Shown piece after piece: positions 1 to 11,019 of a DNA stretch of 64,000 nucleotides. The notes beneath the pieces were generated by a model, which saw only the letters and a program-made list of their open reading frames with translations, was not told where the DNA came from and did not search any database. Each line of letters opens with the position of its first letter. Position 1 is the stretch's first letter. The DNA lies in NCBI GenBank assembly GCA_036898135.1, contig CM072515.1, positions 52,103,034 through 52,167,033 on the forward strand, in the 5' to 3' direction. This DNA comes from Oncomelania hupensis (Eukaryota > Mollusca > Gastropoda > Littorinimorpha > Pomatiopsidae). The translations under genes were made by a program, and so were the position numbers.

Positions 1-204
1 TTAATATGAAGCAGTTATTAATACCCGTGCTATGATTTTATTTTTATTTATATATATATATATTTTTTTTTGGGGGGGGGGGGGGCATTTAACTTGCACC
101 CCGTTTTGTTTTTCAGTTGCCTCTGCTCCTCTCTTTTTCTTTATTATCTATATCTCTCTTATCTCTCTCCCTCTGTATTATTAAATTTTAAAAAAAAGTA
201 TCCT

Positions 205-268
205 GCAGCGAGTTTCGAACCCGGGTCGCCTTATTGACAAACACCTTATCCCTTGATCCACGGGCTGC
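205..268 (-). pseudogene. tRNA-like sequence (tRNA pseudogene or SINE head)
   Basis: Read on the minus strand, this begins GCAGC and ends GCTGC, which pair as an acceptor-like stem. It contains an A-box-like TGGATCAAGGGATAAGG and a good B box, GGTTCGAAACT. Eight T residues (the A run at 190-197 on the plus strand) follow within about 10 bases and would end RNA polymerase III transcription. At about 64 bases it is shorter than a normal tRNA (about 72), and the anticodon stem does not pair well, so a working tRNA is unlikely. It could be a degenerate tRNA gene or the head of a SINE whose body is lost. Confidence 0.45.
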
Positions 269-300
269 TGTAATTCTACAGCCTTATTTTAGGTCCCATA

Positions 301-1676
301 TCGTAAAACATGTTGAATCCTCGATTTTATTAGTGTTATAAACTTGAAACTGCATTAAACAACAATATAGCGAACGGCGATCGATTAAAAGCGATTTGGA
401 ATAAAATACGAAATCCTTGGTAGAAATGGTATGCGGAAATTTTGGCGGGGCGAACGACAAAAATGATTGGTTGGTCTATTCTAAAAATACCGTCTCACAC
501 ATGTGTTTTGCAGTGTTTTTCGAGGCAGTAAAATGCAAACTAAAGCCGTTTTGCGATCGAAAATAATGGTAAGTTTCGTTGTATTGGCAGCGCGTGATCG
601 AGCGGCGAATGGCAAAACTCGCGTGGAAGCAATTATACGGACAGTTCAGCTGTAATCTGCACAAATTCGAGCAAAGTGAAGCTCGAATTGAGCTTCACAA
701 CAAATCCGCTGGTTGGCTAAAACTGCCCCTCGTGATCTAAAACGGCTTGTCGATTAATATATAGATATGGATGTTTGCAGACCAGTGGCTGTACCAGTGA
801 ATGTTTATAATATTATTAATTCTGTATGTGTATAATTAGCCACAAGTTATATTTATATATGTATAGGAAATTAGAGTTGAGATTCCAGTGGACCACGGAC
901 GTAGCAGAATGTTCGTCGCTTATGTATAGAGATGTGGAGCTATCACTGAGGGCTACTTTGGCTTTCAGTGAGACGCTCTGCACAGACCTATTGTTCAAGG
1001 TTGTACAGAATTCGTCTCTTATGTTACAGACGAGCAGGCGAGATAAACCGTGCGCCCAACTCCACAGCAAACACGAGTTGGCTTCTGAGCCTCTACAGCA
1101 CAGGACTGAGAGAGCTCCTCTGGAAAAACACTCTCCACGACAACACAGATTGTCCAGGAACCAAACTACACGACGACCCCGCGTGTACCAGAAGCTACCG
1201 CAACGAAGGGCTTCAAACCCGCCACACACAAGCTAAGTGCCCAGGAATCAGTGCACTTAAAACTGGTAGCAAAAGGACCACAGTAGTCCACTCTTCAGAC
1301 TATAGTAAAACGGACCACAGTAGTCCAATCTACATGAACTCTAGTAGCCAGTGCCCTATGAAGACACAACAGCTGCCTAGACTATCAGCGATCGAATAAT
1401 TTGCAGTGACTTATGAACTTTTTAAGGTAGATTAGTACATCGAAGATCTTGTATAGAGTAGAAGAAATAAATGTGTGATTTTAACTGTTATCAAGTGGCT
1501 GGACTACATATGATTCATAGCCGTGTGAAAGCTAGTGTGACAGTGATCTTTTAACATTTTTCTATCTACCTCTGTATCCCAGCCTTAACACAGACCGAGC
1601 TAAACAAATAAATTTATTAAAGTAATCTACAGGGTGACTCACTAGCGGTTCCCACAGGATAAAGCGTGAGGGTTAC
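301..1676. other. No recognised gene; AT-rich intergenic or intronic DNA
   Basis: I see no recognisable protein family. A perfect 9-bp inverted repeat lies at 676-698. The stretch 880-1610 has a polyadenylation signal AATAAA at about 1467 on the plus strand. The block GGACCACAGTAGTCCA occurs twice, near 1276 and 1314. This could be a transcript 3' end or part of an unrecognised repeat. The open frames here are short and have no familiar motifs. Confidence 0.4.
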
Positions 1677-1905
1677 AGCATTCCATTGTGCAGAGCCCAG
1701 TAAGATCTAAAACCTCACGTGACAGTGAGTGCCGGTAACAAGAACACACCCAGCATGCACTTGGTCCTTCTCCCCCAGATGCTCAGATGTCCGGGCGTCA
1801 GACCATGCGCCCAAAGGCTGCGGGTGGGCGTCTCGGGCGGTTTGAGTTAGATCCTGTATCGGCCAGCGCCTAAAGTCTGGTCAAGTAAATAATAATAATA
1901 TAGTA
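1677..1905 (+). mobile_element. SINE, 5'-truncated (same family as 15,083-15,497)
   Basis: This copy shares long matches, in opposite orientation, with the SINE at 15,083-15,497. Shared blocks include GAGTGCCGGTAACAAGAAC, ACACCCAGCATGCACTTGG, CGTCAGACCATGCGCCCAAA and the tail motif CGGCCAGCGCC. It lacks the tRNA-related head, as expected for a 5'-truncated retroposed copy. It ends in an AATAATAATAAT tail. A short stretch around 'cagccaggga' present in the other copy is missing here. Confidence 0.8.
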
Positions 1906-2780
1906 ATATATACCATCTTTCAACGATTCATTGGGTCGTTCAGGTCGGATTAATTGTCAAAGGCGTTGACAGTGCATTTGATGCTAGCTGGAGTATGTTT
2001 GGAGTTATGTAAGAACGATTGATTTTTGCCTGAGCTAGAAGAATGCACGAGACAGTAAAATGTTTGTGAATGACTAACCTACTGTGTATTGCAATGCGAC
2101 AGCAAAAGGTCGTGTGAACCACTAAACTATAGTGTCAGCTAGTAATAAAACAATGACTGTGACAGCAGCTGGTGTTTTGTACAGACTCTATATTACAACG
2201 CAGTGTACAGACACACGCCATAATAATTATACTTGTCATGATGTGCTCATTAAAGTTTGTCTGTAACACGAGCCACCATCAAGCTGTCATCTAAATGCCC
2301 TCAAATTTAATTGCGCAGGCATGCCAGGTATCGAAATGCAAAACCGGGCCACCATCAACAACAATTCTTCATGGGTAAAAAATACACTGTATGTTTGTTG
2401 GTGTTTAACTCATTTGCATGGGTTCAAATTCACGTTCCCCGTGTAACAGGAGCGGCACGTTGAAGAATCCGGTAATTCTTCTCCCCCCCCCCTCCCCCCC
2501 CCCCACAAAAGGCAGGTGACATAGACAAATAAAGGTGCATACGTGTAGTTGAATAATTCAATTACATTGGTCCTTTTACATCACGAATATCCACACGAGA
2601 GAAAGAGAGAGTGAGAGGGGGAGAGAGAGAGAGAGAGAGGGGGGGGGGGCTAGAGAAAGTTGTTGGAAAACAAGGTATTAGGGTAGGGGTCCGCAACAGT
2701 GAATTGGTCGTTACCTTACAAAACATACAAAGACGCAGGGTATGCACAAGACAATCGACAAAGCAATACATTTAAATTGT
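1906..2780. other. Non-coding; simple repeats at the right end
   Basis: No gene was recognised. It contains a C-rich run (about 2483-2505) and a GA/G-rich stretch (about 2599-2649). If the exon at 2787-2931 is real, this is the start of its first intron on the minus strand. I could not find a convincing second exon between here and position 1. Confidence 0.5.
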
Positions 2781-2786
2781 ACTTAC

Positions 2787-2931
2787 CAACTCTGATTTGG
2801 TTTGGAAGAGCGGCGCGGGACGTATTCACCATGAAACAAAGCACAACGAAGATATGAACAATCCTACAGCACGGCCCTAACGTCACACCACTGTACGATG
2901 ACGATGATGATGAAAACGAGCGCCAGCACAT
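2787..2931 (-). CDS. Candidate first coding exon of an ionotropic glutamate receptor (partial)
   Basis: The minus-strand frame from ATG at 2931 gives a short Ser-rich N-terminus, a hydrophobic signal-like core (IVHIFVVLCFMV), a small-residue cleavage region and then ALPNQIRVG. The reading is cut at 2787 by CAGAGTTG|GTAAGT, a strong donor leaving phase 1 after Val, with the first G of a glycine codon. AMPA and kainate receptor genes typically have a first exon with the signal peptide, ending within a motif like NNIQIG|G or VLRFG|G, before the exon that starts the ligand-binding N-terminal domain. The match in motif, signal peptide and intron phase is the basis of the call. ATGs further upstream in frame (3072, 3006) are possible starts; 2931 gives the most usual leader length. 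The protein would act as a glutamate-gated cation channel in the plasma membrane. The rest of the gene would lie left of position 1. Confidence 0.5.
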
Positions 2932-3072
2932 CCCTGAATAACAGTCATTTTTTCTTCGTCTCTTGTCGCACAGTGTCGTCAATGATGATGATGTAGGCGT
3001 ATCCATGATGTCGTTGCGAGGTAATCCGCTGTCACAACCGCCGGGCACAGAATGATGTCTCGTTGTTGGCAT

Positions 3073-3675
3073 CGTTTGATATTGTAAATACTTCTCCTAC
3101 GCTACTAGGAAGAAGGAACTCGGGACGGTTGGAGAGGGTGGAAAAAACAGAGCCCCCCCAAAAAAAAACCCAACCTTGATCTAGACAATCTCATTCATTA
3201 TGAAACCATCACAGATCGTCTTTCAAATTAGGTTTCAATGTCATCGCTCTTTTTAAAAACTACCTGCTCAATTCCCTTGGAAAGTAACTTGTCAAACTTT
3301 TTTCTCTCTTCTCTCTAGATCCTGGCACGTCTTAAAAGTTTGACCAAACACACCTTTCAAAGTTTCAGAACTTTTCGCTGCAACTGTGCAAGCTAAAGAG
3401 AACGTGACTGATCTGATCACGCAGCAACGCACTTTACGATGTACCCCTGTGCAGCAGAGGCTCCAGTGAAGGTTGCCTTCCTCCTCCCCTAACGGGTCAA
3501 TGGTTAATTAAAGGTTCCTGCAACATACACAGCATAGCGTGGTTTGTTAGGCAGCCGCATAAAACGGGTCCGAGGAAGACAAAAAAAAAGAAGAACAAGA
3601 AGAAAATGAAGACATGAACAAACCGTATCAAAATAACGCTACAAGTTGTTTTTTTCCACAAGTTTTTTTTTCCCG
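3073..3675. other. No recognised gene; possible upstream flank of the exon at 2787-2931
   Basis: No protein family or repeat family was recognised. Short A runs occur at about 3160 and 3580. If the exon to the left is real, this would hold its 5' UTR and promoter, but I see no convincing core promoter element. Confidence 0.35.
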
Positions 3676-3850
3676 TAAATCTTGCTATCGAAGGAGAGCA
3701 TAGAGACTAGGGACTTCCTTTTTTTCAAAGCCAACGCTGCTCATTTCTCACCTATTGCTGCTTAACCGTGTCCGTTTCTAACGAGAACCAGGTACCCATT
3801 TACAGCTGGGGTGGACTGTTGTGGGTGGTGCGCTGTATAGTTCCGTCCAT
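3676..3850 (-). mobile_element. 5S-derived SINE, degenerate body fragment
   Basis: The block around 3760-3835 (TGCTGCTTAACCGTGTC, then ACCAGGTACCCATTTACAGC and GGTGGACTG) matches the body of the 5S-derived SINEs at 11,020-11,345, 38,170-38,715 and 62,600-62,900. The 5S-like head is missing. The copy is clearly older than the others. Confidence 0.55.
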
Positions 3851-4622
3851 CAGTTAATAATCCCATTCAATGGTTTCATTAATTTGCCTCATCGAAGTCA
3901 GTCACCTAACCTCGACATTGCTTCGCTTGCACTGATTAAGGCAGGGCGATTGTTCAGAAAGCTTTGTTGTTTTTTAAAGTAATTTTTGTTTCTGAATGTA
4001 ACCTACCCCCCTTCCAGCACCCCTCCCTACCCCCTCGACTCCCCCACCTCCTCCCGAAAGAAAACCCTCACGTGGAAACAGAAGCGTGTCCCATATAATC
4101 TTTAACCAGTTAAATGAATGCTAATTACACTGAAAAACATTGGAGTGTGTAGATGAAATCAGAGACCATAAGGGCAAGGCAGGATGAGCCGCAGGCGTAG
4201 AAATCCTTTCTTGTAATTAACTAAGGGGGTGGAGACTGAACATTAACAGGCGATATTGTGGAAGAGAGAGAGGTGGGGAAGGGGTGGGGGTGGGGTTTAG
4301 TGGGGTGAACGACTGGAGAGGGGGGATAGCGAAGTGTCCACGCATAGACTTCATTTGGAGAGCGGGGGGAGGGAGCATGGAATTAGAGCACGGGGATGGT
4401 GGAGGGGAGGGGATGGGAAGGGTGCCTTGAGATTGGGAGGAGGCTAAGCAACCGTGCACCGACGTAAGATTATTGAGGTTTGATTCCGTTATACGAGGCG
4501 TCCAGGTGTAATGATCGCAGAACAAAGCGTAATGGAAAAACAACACAGACTTGTACCAGACACGCACTGGTAACGTAAGGTTCTTCTCCTATCGTTACTG
4601 ATTAATTATAGAAGACTGAAAG
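3851..4622. other. No recognised gene; C-rich and G-rich low-complexity stretches
   Basis: A C-rich block lies at about 4005-4055 and a G-rich block at about 4260-4440. The open frames across the G-rich block are proline/serine-rich by composition only, so I do not call a gene. Confidence 0.5.
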
Positions 4623-4623
4623 A

Positions 4624-5350
4624 AACAACAAGGCAAGGCAAGGCAAGGCAAGGCAAGGCAAATTTTATTCCAGAAAAACCCATTAAGGGCACATGGACAT
4701 GGTTAAAATAATGTACACAAAAATGCAAAATAATTAATTAAAATTTTAGATTAAAAAAATAAAATAAAAATTTTAAACTATTTATTTATACAGCGGGATA
4801 GCGTGGAGTGGGGGGAGGTGGCAGGGGGAGGTATGGAGTGGGGGAAAGAAAAAAAAAGAACTTGATTGGGGACAACAACTATGAATCATAACTAACAATA
4901 CAATTCAACCTAAACACATCAATGACAAACTATTGAAATACTTTTTATTACACATAACCTGTCAACATCAGAACTATATTAATTTTTGACATGGGATAAA
5001 AACGTTACATTTGTTTAATTATTAATTTCATTAGACTTACAAGCTTTAATAATTCTGACTTTTTGTTAGATGACAATAATTCTTGAAATTTGATGGCATT
5101 GGGATATCTATAATAATATGATTTTAATAAATCTCTTCTCGAGTTACAAAAATGTGAACACAAAAATAAATAATGAAACTCATCACCAAGATCGCCACTA
5201 TTACATTTTTGACATACACGTTCGTGTCTAGGAATGTTAAAATATCGGCCTCTCTGCACTGGCATTCTGTGGTTAAGTGTCCTAAACTTTAGAACAGATA
5301 TTGCAAGATTTGTTGGTAGAACATGCAAATAACGATGCTGGGAAAGAGGA
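4624..5350 (-). mobile_element. Non-LTR retrotransposon (LINE), 5'-truncated 3' end
   Basis: On the minus strand this piece holds the end of a LINE open reading frame, a 3' UTR of about 340 bases and a tail of TTGCC repeats (GGCAA units at 4630-4660 on the plus strand). A short tandem tail and 5' truncation are typical of target-primed reverse transcription. The 5' break falls next to a CA microsatellite (about 5395-5440). Confidence 0.8.
5005..5350 (-). pseudogene. LINE ORF2 C-terminal domain with Cys/His motif (partial)
   Basis: The frame reads LAISVLKFRTLNHRMPVQRG, then RVCQKCNSGDLGDEFHYLFLC. This gives the arrangement Cys-x2-Cys followed by His and Cys, a putative zinc-binding motif found after the reverse transcriptase domain of several animal LINE lineages. 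The last about 110 residues of the ORF are open and the frame stops at 5005. Residues before about 5350 are encoded by CA-repeat flank and are not part of the protein. The plus-strand LINE at 31.4-33.9 kb has the same architecture but a different sequence, so at least two LINE lineages are present. Confidence 0.75.
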
Positions 5351-5676
5351 ACGGAAGGGAAGGAGAATGGAAAAATAACACAGACTACCAGAGACACACG
5401 CGAATACACACGCACACACGCACACACACACACAACTACACACAATCACCATTGCAAGAACAATAACATTTATTTTTTATAATATGCTAAGTAGCAAAAC
5501 AAGTTAAATAATACCGAATTAATCATACCAAATGTTTCCTAGCTTTAACTATGCAATGAGACAAAATTGTCTTTGATGATCTGCAAAGATTGACTTTCTA
5601 CAGAAATGTATACAAATATAACATCAACAATTCTATTACATGTATGCCTAGCCTGACTAGAATAATAACTATACGA

Positions 5677-5709
<33 letters not shown>

Positions 5710-7536
5710 TACACACGCACGCACACACTATTTTCCTACACCACTTCCACCCCCACCCTACCCACACAAAGGCGTTCAAACTTGGACCTGTATTCTGAGG
5801 CACACAATCATAATCAATCAGGTCCAAATAAAAAGCAAGCATCGAACAAAAAAACAGATCCAAACGAATCAAACCCCACAGAGTATTATTTCATAGATTG
5901 TGCATATAGCCTGAGGATGATTGGGATATTACAAAGCTAATATACATGCTCCGCGCGAGGGCTGCAATCGTACTATGAGCATACAGCTTGATAGAGTTTG
6001 GGGGTCTTGTGAAGTTAACGTGAATGATATTATAGCATATTTGGTGGGGCGGCGTGCCCCTAACTGCACAACGCCAAGGGACATTATAATCAATGCTCCA
6101 GCAAACTGGGAAACAGCTAGTTAAATAATGATACAGGTAATCATCCTTTCAGCAGCATCCGAAGAACAAACAGTCCTCTTGTAATCTGTGACTAAGTGTA
6201 CCGTTTACTGTTGTCAATTCAAATCAGTTGCCGTTCTCACATAGGGCACTTATCAGCTCAAGAGTGTTGCTAACGGCGCTGACTGCAATCGCAATGGAAC
6301 TCCAGCAGGAAAGAATGAAAAAAAAAGAATCGAGACGTGACAGATCAGCCATACTTTCTGAACTGACATTGCCGCTGATTGCGATACAACGTCCGGTTGT
6401 GCTGACGTTTCGGGAGAAACATTGTTCAATAGTGTACACAAAATAAACAGTAACCGCAAATGACCGATTCTGAGGTTCGTGACTACAAAACATTACAATT
6501 CTGAGGTTCGTGACTACAAAACATTACAAAGGAACAAAGGACGGAACAAGCAAACATACTATCTTCCAAGGCAAAGGAAAGAAGAGTAGCTGGATGCAGT
6601 GATTTCCTGCGTCTTTCTGCCCCTTCCCTTGTCCCTTTCATACAAACCTCAACAGAATATAAATTCTATTTGTAATGCACAAGGCATAGGAATGGGAGAA
6701 GCAGCCTTTAGTTGTATGCAACCACAACAGAAAAAAGTTGTGCCTGCTCAGCCCGTCTGTGATGTACAGCTAGCTACGCGATTCTGTGATCAGCGTTTAG
6801 CCTGCCTGATGCCGACTACGTGCGCCTACAAAGAGAACAGGGGCTCGTGAATGGTAAAGGGGTCGTGGTCCCCCGAGATTTGGAGAGTTAGCACCAGCGA
6901 ACTGTGCGGTTTGCACCAGCTTTACGCTTTGTAAGCCCTAACGAGACAAACGTGCAAAATCTCGCTGATCTAGAACAGCCAAGTATTTGCCAAACAGTAT
7001 TAATCTTCATCTTCTTCCTGGCCCGTAAAAATCACTTGTTGGCAGATGAAATAAGTATGCACATTACCTAACTAGTTCCATGTATCTACATTTAGTTAGG
7101 GCCAGTTTTATGATGGTGTGCCCCCATCTTCCATCCCTCATTAAGGAATGATCAGTAGCACCAAGGGAAGCCCATGAAGTGCAAAACCGCAAAACCGGAT
7201 TATTATCAGCGTCGTAACTGCTAACACTAAACCGTAACCCAACGCTGGAAACACTGTTATACCAGCAAGCCCCGATGGAGCACTGCAGAAAAACCTGTAG
7301 TTAATTATCTTATTTCCTGCTTCCTTCCTTCCTTCTAGCGTTTGTCCTCAATATAATTATGTCGCCTCCATTCCTACCTCTTCCTATTTTTCTCTTGCAG
7401 TTTATCTACAAGTGCAGCACAAAACTCGCCAGGCTACCTCTGGTTTACGCTTCTAAATCAATATGTCTATGCTTTTTCCTCTTTCCAATGCCTTGAGCAA
7501 CTCTCTAAGCTCCCTTCCACCCCCCTTCCTCGTTAC
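5351..7536. other. Non-coding; CA repeats and an exact 31-bp tandem duplication
   Basis: CA-rich microsatellites lie at about 5395-5440 and 5684-5728. A 31-base unit is repeated exactly at 6468-6498 and 6499-6529. No protein family is recognisable in the open frames of this stretch. Confidence 0.6.
6468..6529. repeat. Exact tandem duplication, 31-bp unit x2
   Basis: The unit starting TTCTGAGGTTCGTGACTAC occurs twice head to tail with no mismatch, which suggests a recent slippage or duplication event. Confidence 0.95.
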
Positions 7537-7585
7537 ATTACATTTCATGGTTATTGCTTTAGGTCCAGCGGACTCTTCCGAGCCT
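7537..7585 (-). mobile_element. Rep-1 subfamily A, short 3'-end fragment
   Basis: The block ATTGCTTTAGGTCCAGCGGA plus CTCTTCCGAGCC is the 3' end of the Rep-1 repeat seen at 9,608, 27,762 and 39,916. It is preceded by the tail units ACATT. It lies head-on against the opposite-strand Rep-1 copy that starts at about 7600, with a C-run between them. Confidence 0.8.
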
Positions 7586-7599
7586 CCCCCCCCCCCCCT

Positions 7600-8215
7600 C
7601 GTGGGAGTGCCGGGGTTTCTGTATAAATAGTATCCCCATTTCTGGAAATTTAGTGCTTTAAATTCCCACTGTCGCCCTCTTTTTCCTTTGTTCTTTCTCA
7701 TTCCTACTCGGTGCTATCGGTCTACTACACCATCTTCTTCGCTAGTCACCGAACTTTCTTCTTGAAAACTCTTCCGGGACAAAACTTCTCATTTGTGTGT
7801 GAGGTCTGTTGGATCAGCTTGGGACTATTGGACGCTTTCTGCCAAATGGTCACTTGGGGCTTCCTATGATATTATTATTTGGCAATGTAGGCATTTTATA
7901 GGTATGTTTTGTTGATATTTTATAATGATGTTTGTATTCTATTTTGTTTTTTGTAAACGGGGGCTCGATAAATTAGAGTTTAGCCTCAGCGTCCCCTGCG
8001 TGGGATGCCTTTATTGTAAAGTGTGACCGGCTGGTGGAGTGCCTTCAGTGTTACCACTAGGGTTGTTTTTTCATAAGGTTTCGGGAGATCTTTTATTAGG
8101 ATCAGGGGTGAGTCCTTTTTCAGCCAAGTGGCGATCTTGATTTTGTGGTCCTGATTCGGCTTTTTGCAGTCCGCTGGACCTTGTAAGCATTGAATAACTA
8201 ACTTTTTCTCTAAGC
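7600..8215 (+). mobile_element. Rep-1 retroposon, subfamily B, near full-length
   Basis: This is the reverse complement of the repeats at 9,608-10,320 and 42,846-43,376. Shared blocks include GGAGTGCCGGGG, TATAAATAGTATCCCCA, TTCTTGAAAACTCTTCC, GTGGGATGCCTTTATTGTAA and GTCCGCTGGACC. Read on the plus strand it ends in AATAACTAAC, a diverged AACT-type tail. With 42,846-43,376 it forms a subfamily marked by an extra block (ACAAAATCAAGA...CACTTGGCTGAAA on the complement). No conserved long ORF is visible, so it is probably a LINE 3' UTR or a SINE-like passenger. Confidence 0.85.
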
Positions 8216-8945
8216 CTGAACGTGCACAATACAAGAAAATCCAATTGTATACGGTTGTTTTTGTTGTTTTGAACTATTCCCTAGCTTTTATTTGAGCCTG
8301 TTCAGTTACCATTCAATGTTTTTCATACGCTATTCACCTTCAGTACTTCCTGTACTGGATTCTGATATTCGAGACATATATACTCTAGTAAGTCTATTTA
8401 TTTCTTGTTTTTTGGGTAATTTTCAATATAGCGTTGAGATCTAGTATTCTTAATGTATCCGTCATGAATACATGCATTGTATCGTTCATATTGTAACAAA
8501 ACCGAAAGAAACGCCACGTCTTTCTTCAAAATTTCAAAGCTTGGAACAATTTTCTTCTTTCCTCACTTTGAAGTTTATCCTCCAAGGGATAACAGCTCAC
8601 ATGAAGCTCGCTCTTTTTCTTTCTTTCCATTATATTTTCATCCCTTCTCTTTTTCATCGTCTCTAGTTCAGGGTATAGACCCAAAGAAGGCGATAGACTT
8701 GATCATGGGGCAGACTTCGGTGTGTCACGGCCGATCAATTATCAGAGGGCAAAAGTTTCTCCCCTCGATCGTCTCGCTCTCTCACACAGCACGCAACATT
8801 TGATCACACTATTCTTCATTCTTCAATCGCACGGAGCATTCTGTTATACCATAGTCATGTTAGCGCCAAGAACGACCATCAGTCGCTCTCTCAGCATTTC
8901 CCTCAACTGCAGTGTCTCTGGCTTCGATCAACACTGTGTTAGAAT
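8216..8945. other. No recognised gene
   Basis: This is AT-rich sequence with short open frames on the plus strand (8472-8803) that are Phe/Ser/His-rich and match nothing I recognise. I do not support a gene here. Confidence 0.5.
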
Positions 8946-8950
8946 GCAAC

Positions 8951-9014
<64 letters not shown>

Positions 9015-9040
9015 AATCATCATCATCACCACCATCACCA
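8946..9040. repeat. (ATC)n microsatellite
   Basis: About 30 units of ATC with a few ATA and ACC variants at the right end. Confidence 0.97.
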
Positions 9041-9197
9041 CCACACTATTCTCTAATTTATGTCAAAATGGTATTAGAATTTAATTATGTTAATAACTAA
9101 AACGTTCACAGCGGTTAACAGAAGCTGTTAGCCGACACAGGTTTAACGCAGAGGTTTTGAAACCACCCAGAACACGTTCATACTTTCTCTGACACAG

Positions 9198-9199
<2 letters not shown>

Positions 9200-9277
<78 letters not shown>

Positions 9278-9281
9278 TAAC

Positions 9282-9362
<81 letters not shown>
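9200..9362. repeat. (AAT)n microsatellite joined to a SINE 3' end
   Basis: About 50 units of AAT, interrupted once near 9273-9285. The array directly abuts the 3' end of the minus-strand SINE at 9363-9575, so it probably grew from that SINE's tail. Confidence 0.95.
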
Positions 9363-9363
<1 letters not shown>

Positions 9364-9575
9364 GATTGCCTCCGATACTACTAAATTTAAGGGAGAGGAA
9401 ACCGGAGTACCCGTAGAAAACCCTGGGTAACCTGACTAGTCTCATACGTAAGTCACATAAGTTCGCTCCACGCGGGAATGGAACAACACAGAGTACGTGA
9501 ATGAAACCCGAGACCTTCGGCATAGGAAACCGGCAACTAACGCATTGCGCCACCAAGCAACCCCAGGTTGCTATC
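9363..9575 (-). mobile_element. tRNA-derived SINE
   Basis: On the minus strand, a tRNA-like head (GGTGGCGCAATGCGTTAGTT, then GCCGGTTTCCTATGCCGAAG) is followed by a core ending GGTTTTCTACGGGTACTCCG. The same head and core occur at 28,360-28,575 on the plus strand. The B box is altered by an insertion of several bases around 'cacagagtacgtgaatgaaa', so this copy is degenerate. The head resembles tRNA-Arg(CCU): loop TTCCTAT with a partly paired stem. Confidence 0.85.
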
Positions 9576-9607
9576 AATATCTATCAATCGTTGATAGTTC
9601 GAGGTTT

Positions 9608-10320
9608 TTTTGATTGATTGATTGTTGCTTTAGGTCCAGCGGACTCTTCCGAGCCAAATCAGGACCGGACAACCCCCAATCTGCATAAAAGATCTGCCGA
9701 AACAACCCTAGTGGGAAAATTGAATGCCCTCCACCGGCCAGTCACTTTACAATAAAGACATCCCACGCAGGGGACGGCTGAGGCTTTACCCCAACATCTC
9801 GAACCCCCGGTTACAAAAACAAAATAGAATACAAACATCATTATAAATCATCAACAAAACACATACATATAAAATGCCTATAGTGCTAAATAATACAATC
9901 ATAGGAAGCCCTAGTGACCACCCGGCAGAAAGCGTCCAACACTCCCCAGCTGATCCAACAGACCTCATACACAAACAAGGAGTCTTGTCCAGGAAGAGTT
10001 TTCAAGAAAAAAGGTAGGTCATTGATCTAGCAAAAAAGAAGATGGTATAGCAGAGTGATAGGACAGAGCAGGAATGGGAAAGAGTAAATGAGGAAGACAG
10101 CGACAGTGGGAATTTAAAGCACTAAATTTCCATAAAGTGGGGATACTATTTATACTGAAAACCCCCGGCACTCCAACGGGGGTACTGTTGCCGTAGTGAA
10201 TCTGTCTTGCCTACAAAGGAAAGACAGGTTTTCAACTGGGGCTTTCAATTTTCCCTTTATAGGTTTGAACAATCTACAGTGGCAAGATTGCTCATGACCC
10301 CAAGGGGTATAGTTCGAGTT
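9608..10320 (-). mobile_element. Rep-1 retroposon, subfamily A, longest form
   Basis: Nearly the same sequence as 39,916-40,622 over about 700 bases, including an extra 5' block (GTACTGTTGCCGTAGTGAAT to ACCCCAAGGGGTAT on the plus strand) that the shorter copies lack. The left end carries ATTG units, which read as an (AATC)n tail on the minus strand, so the retroposed transcript runs right to left. Minus-strand frames containing GCLYCKVTG recur in several copies but never form a long conserved ORF. Confidence 0.9.
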
Positions 10321-11015
10321 AAACACCTAGTCGTTGTTTTCATGAGCATCAACCGCGTAAGTCATTGCTCGAAACACACAAATCATTCCGACTGCAAGGA
10401 TACGTATTCACAAAGCGGCACGACGAAGAGCCCTTAGGGGTTATTATGATTCAGTCACACGTTGTATTATAAGCAAATTCACACGAGACACATAATTGTA
10501 TATATCCCTGGATGTCCTTGCTTCGCTTGCCGTCCCGCTTTATAGATACGTACTCCGAGCAAAATAATAGTAGTGTACAGAAGCAGAGAGCCTGCACACA
10601 GCACAATGAAGATAAAAGTAGATTAACGTCTCATCTAAATTAATGTAAAAAGTAGACGGTTACTCCAAACGCCTCAAATACGCAGCCTAGGCCGCTGCTG
10701 TGCGTGCTTTGCTGGTTTGATTAGCAGCCAGAGAATCTTCACGCGTGGTTTCCTCCTTGGCATCAGATGCAGATTACAGACTACAACCCTGTATTGTGTT
10801 TCGGCTGCTTGCTACCTGTCAGAACTTCCTGCAGCAAAAGCAGCAGTACCAGCTTTTTTCACAGACACGCCAGAAAAGCGCTGAAGATGCGAACATTTAG
10901 TGTATACAAATCAAGATAACAGACGACACCGAGTATGTGAAACTGTTTGGGAGCTATTATACTCCAATTCCGTCAGTTGTCAACATGAACAGGTAGCAAT
11001 GACGTATTAAACATT
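10321..11015. other. No recognised gene
   Basis: AT-rich sequence without a recognisable repeat or protein family. Confidence 0.45.
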
Positions 11016-11019
11016 GTAT

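Noticed and set aside
520..580. A possible 59-base exon: TTTTGCAG before 522 and ATAATGGTAAGT after 574
   Set aside because: Good-looking splice sites are frequent by chance in AT-rich DNA; the exon has no recognisable coding and no partner exons.
816..1399. Overlapping open frames of 136-143 codons on both strands
   Set aside because: No family motif in any frame, and frames are open on both strands, which is expected by chance here.
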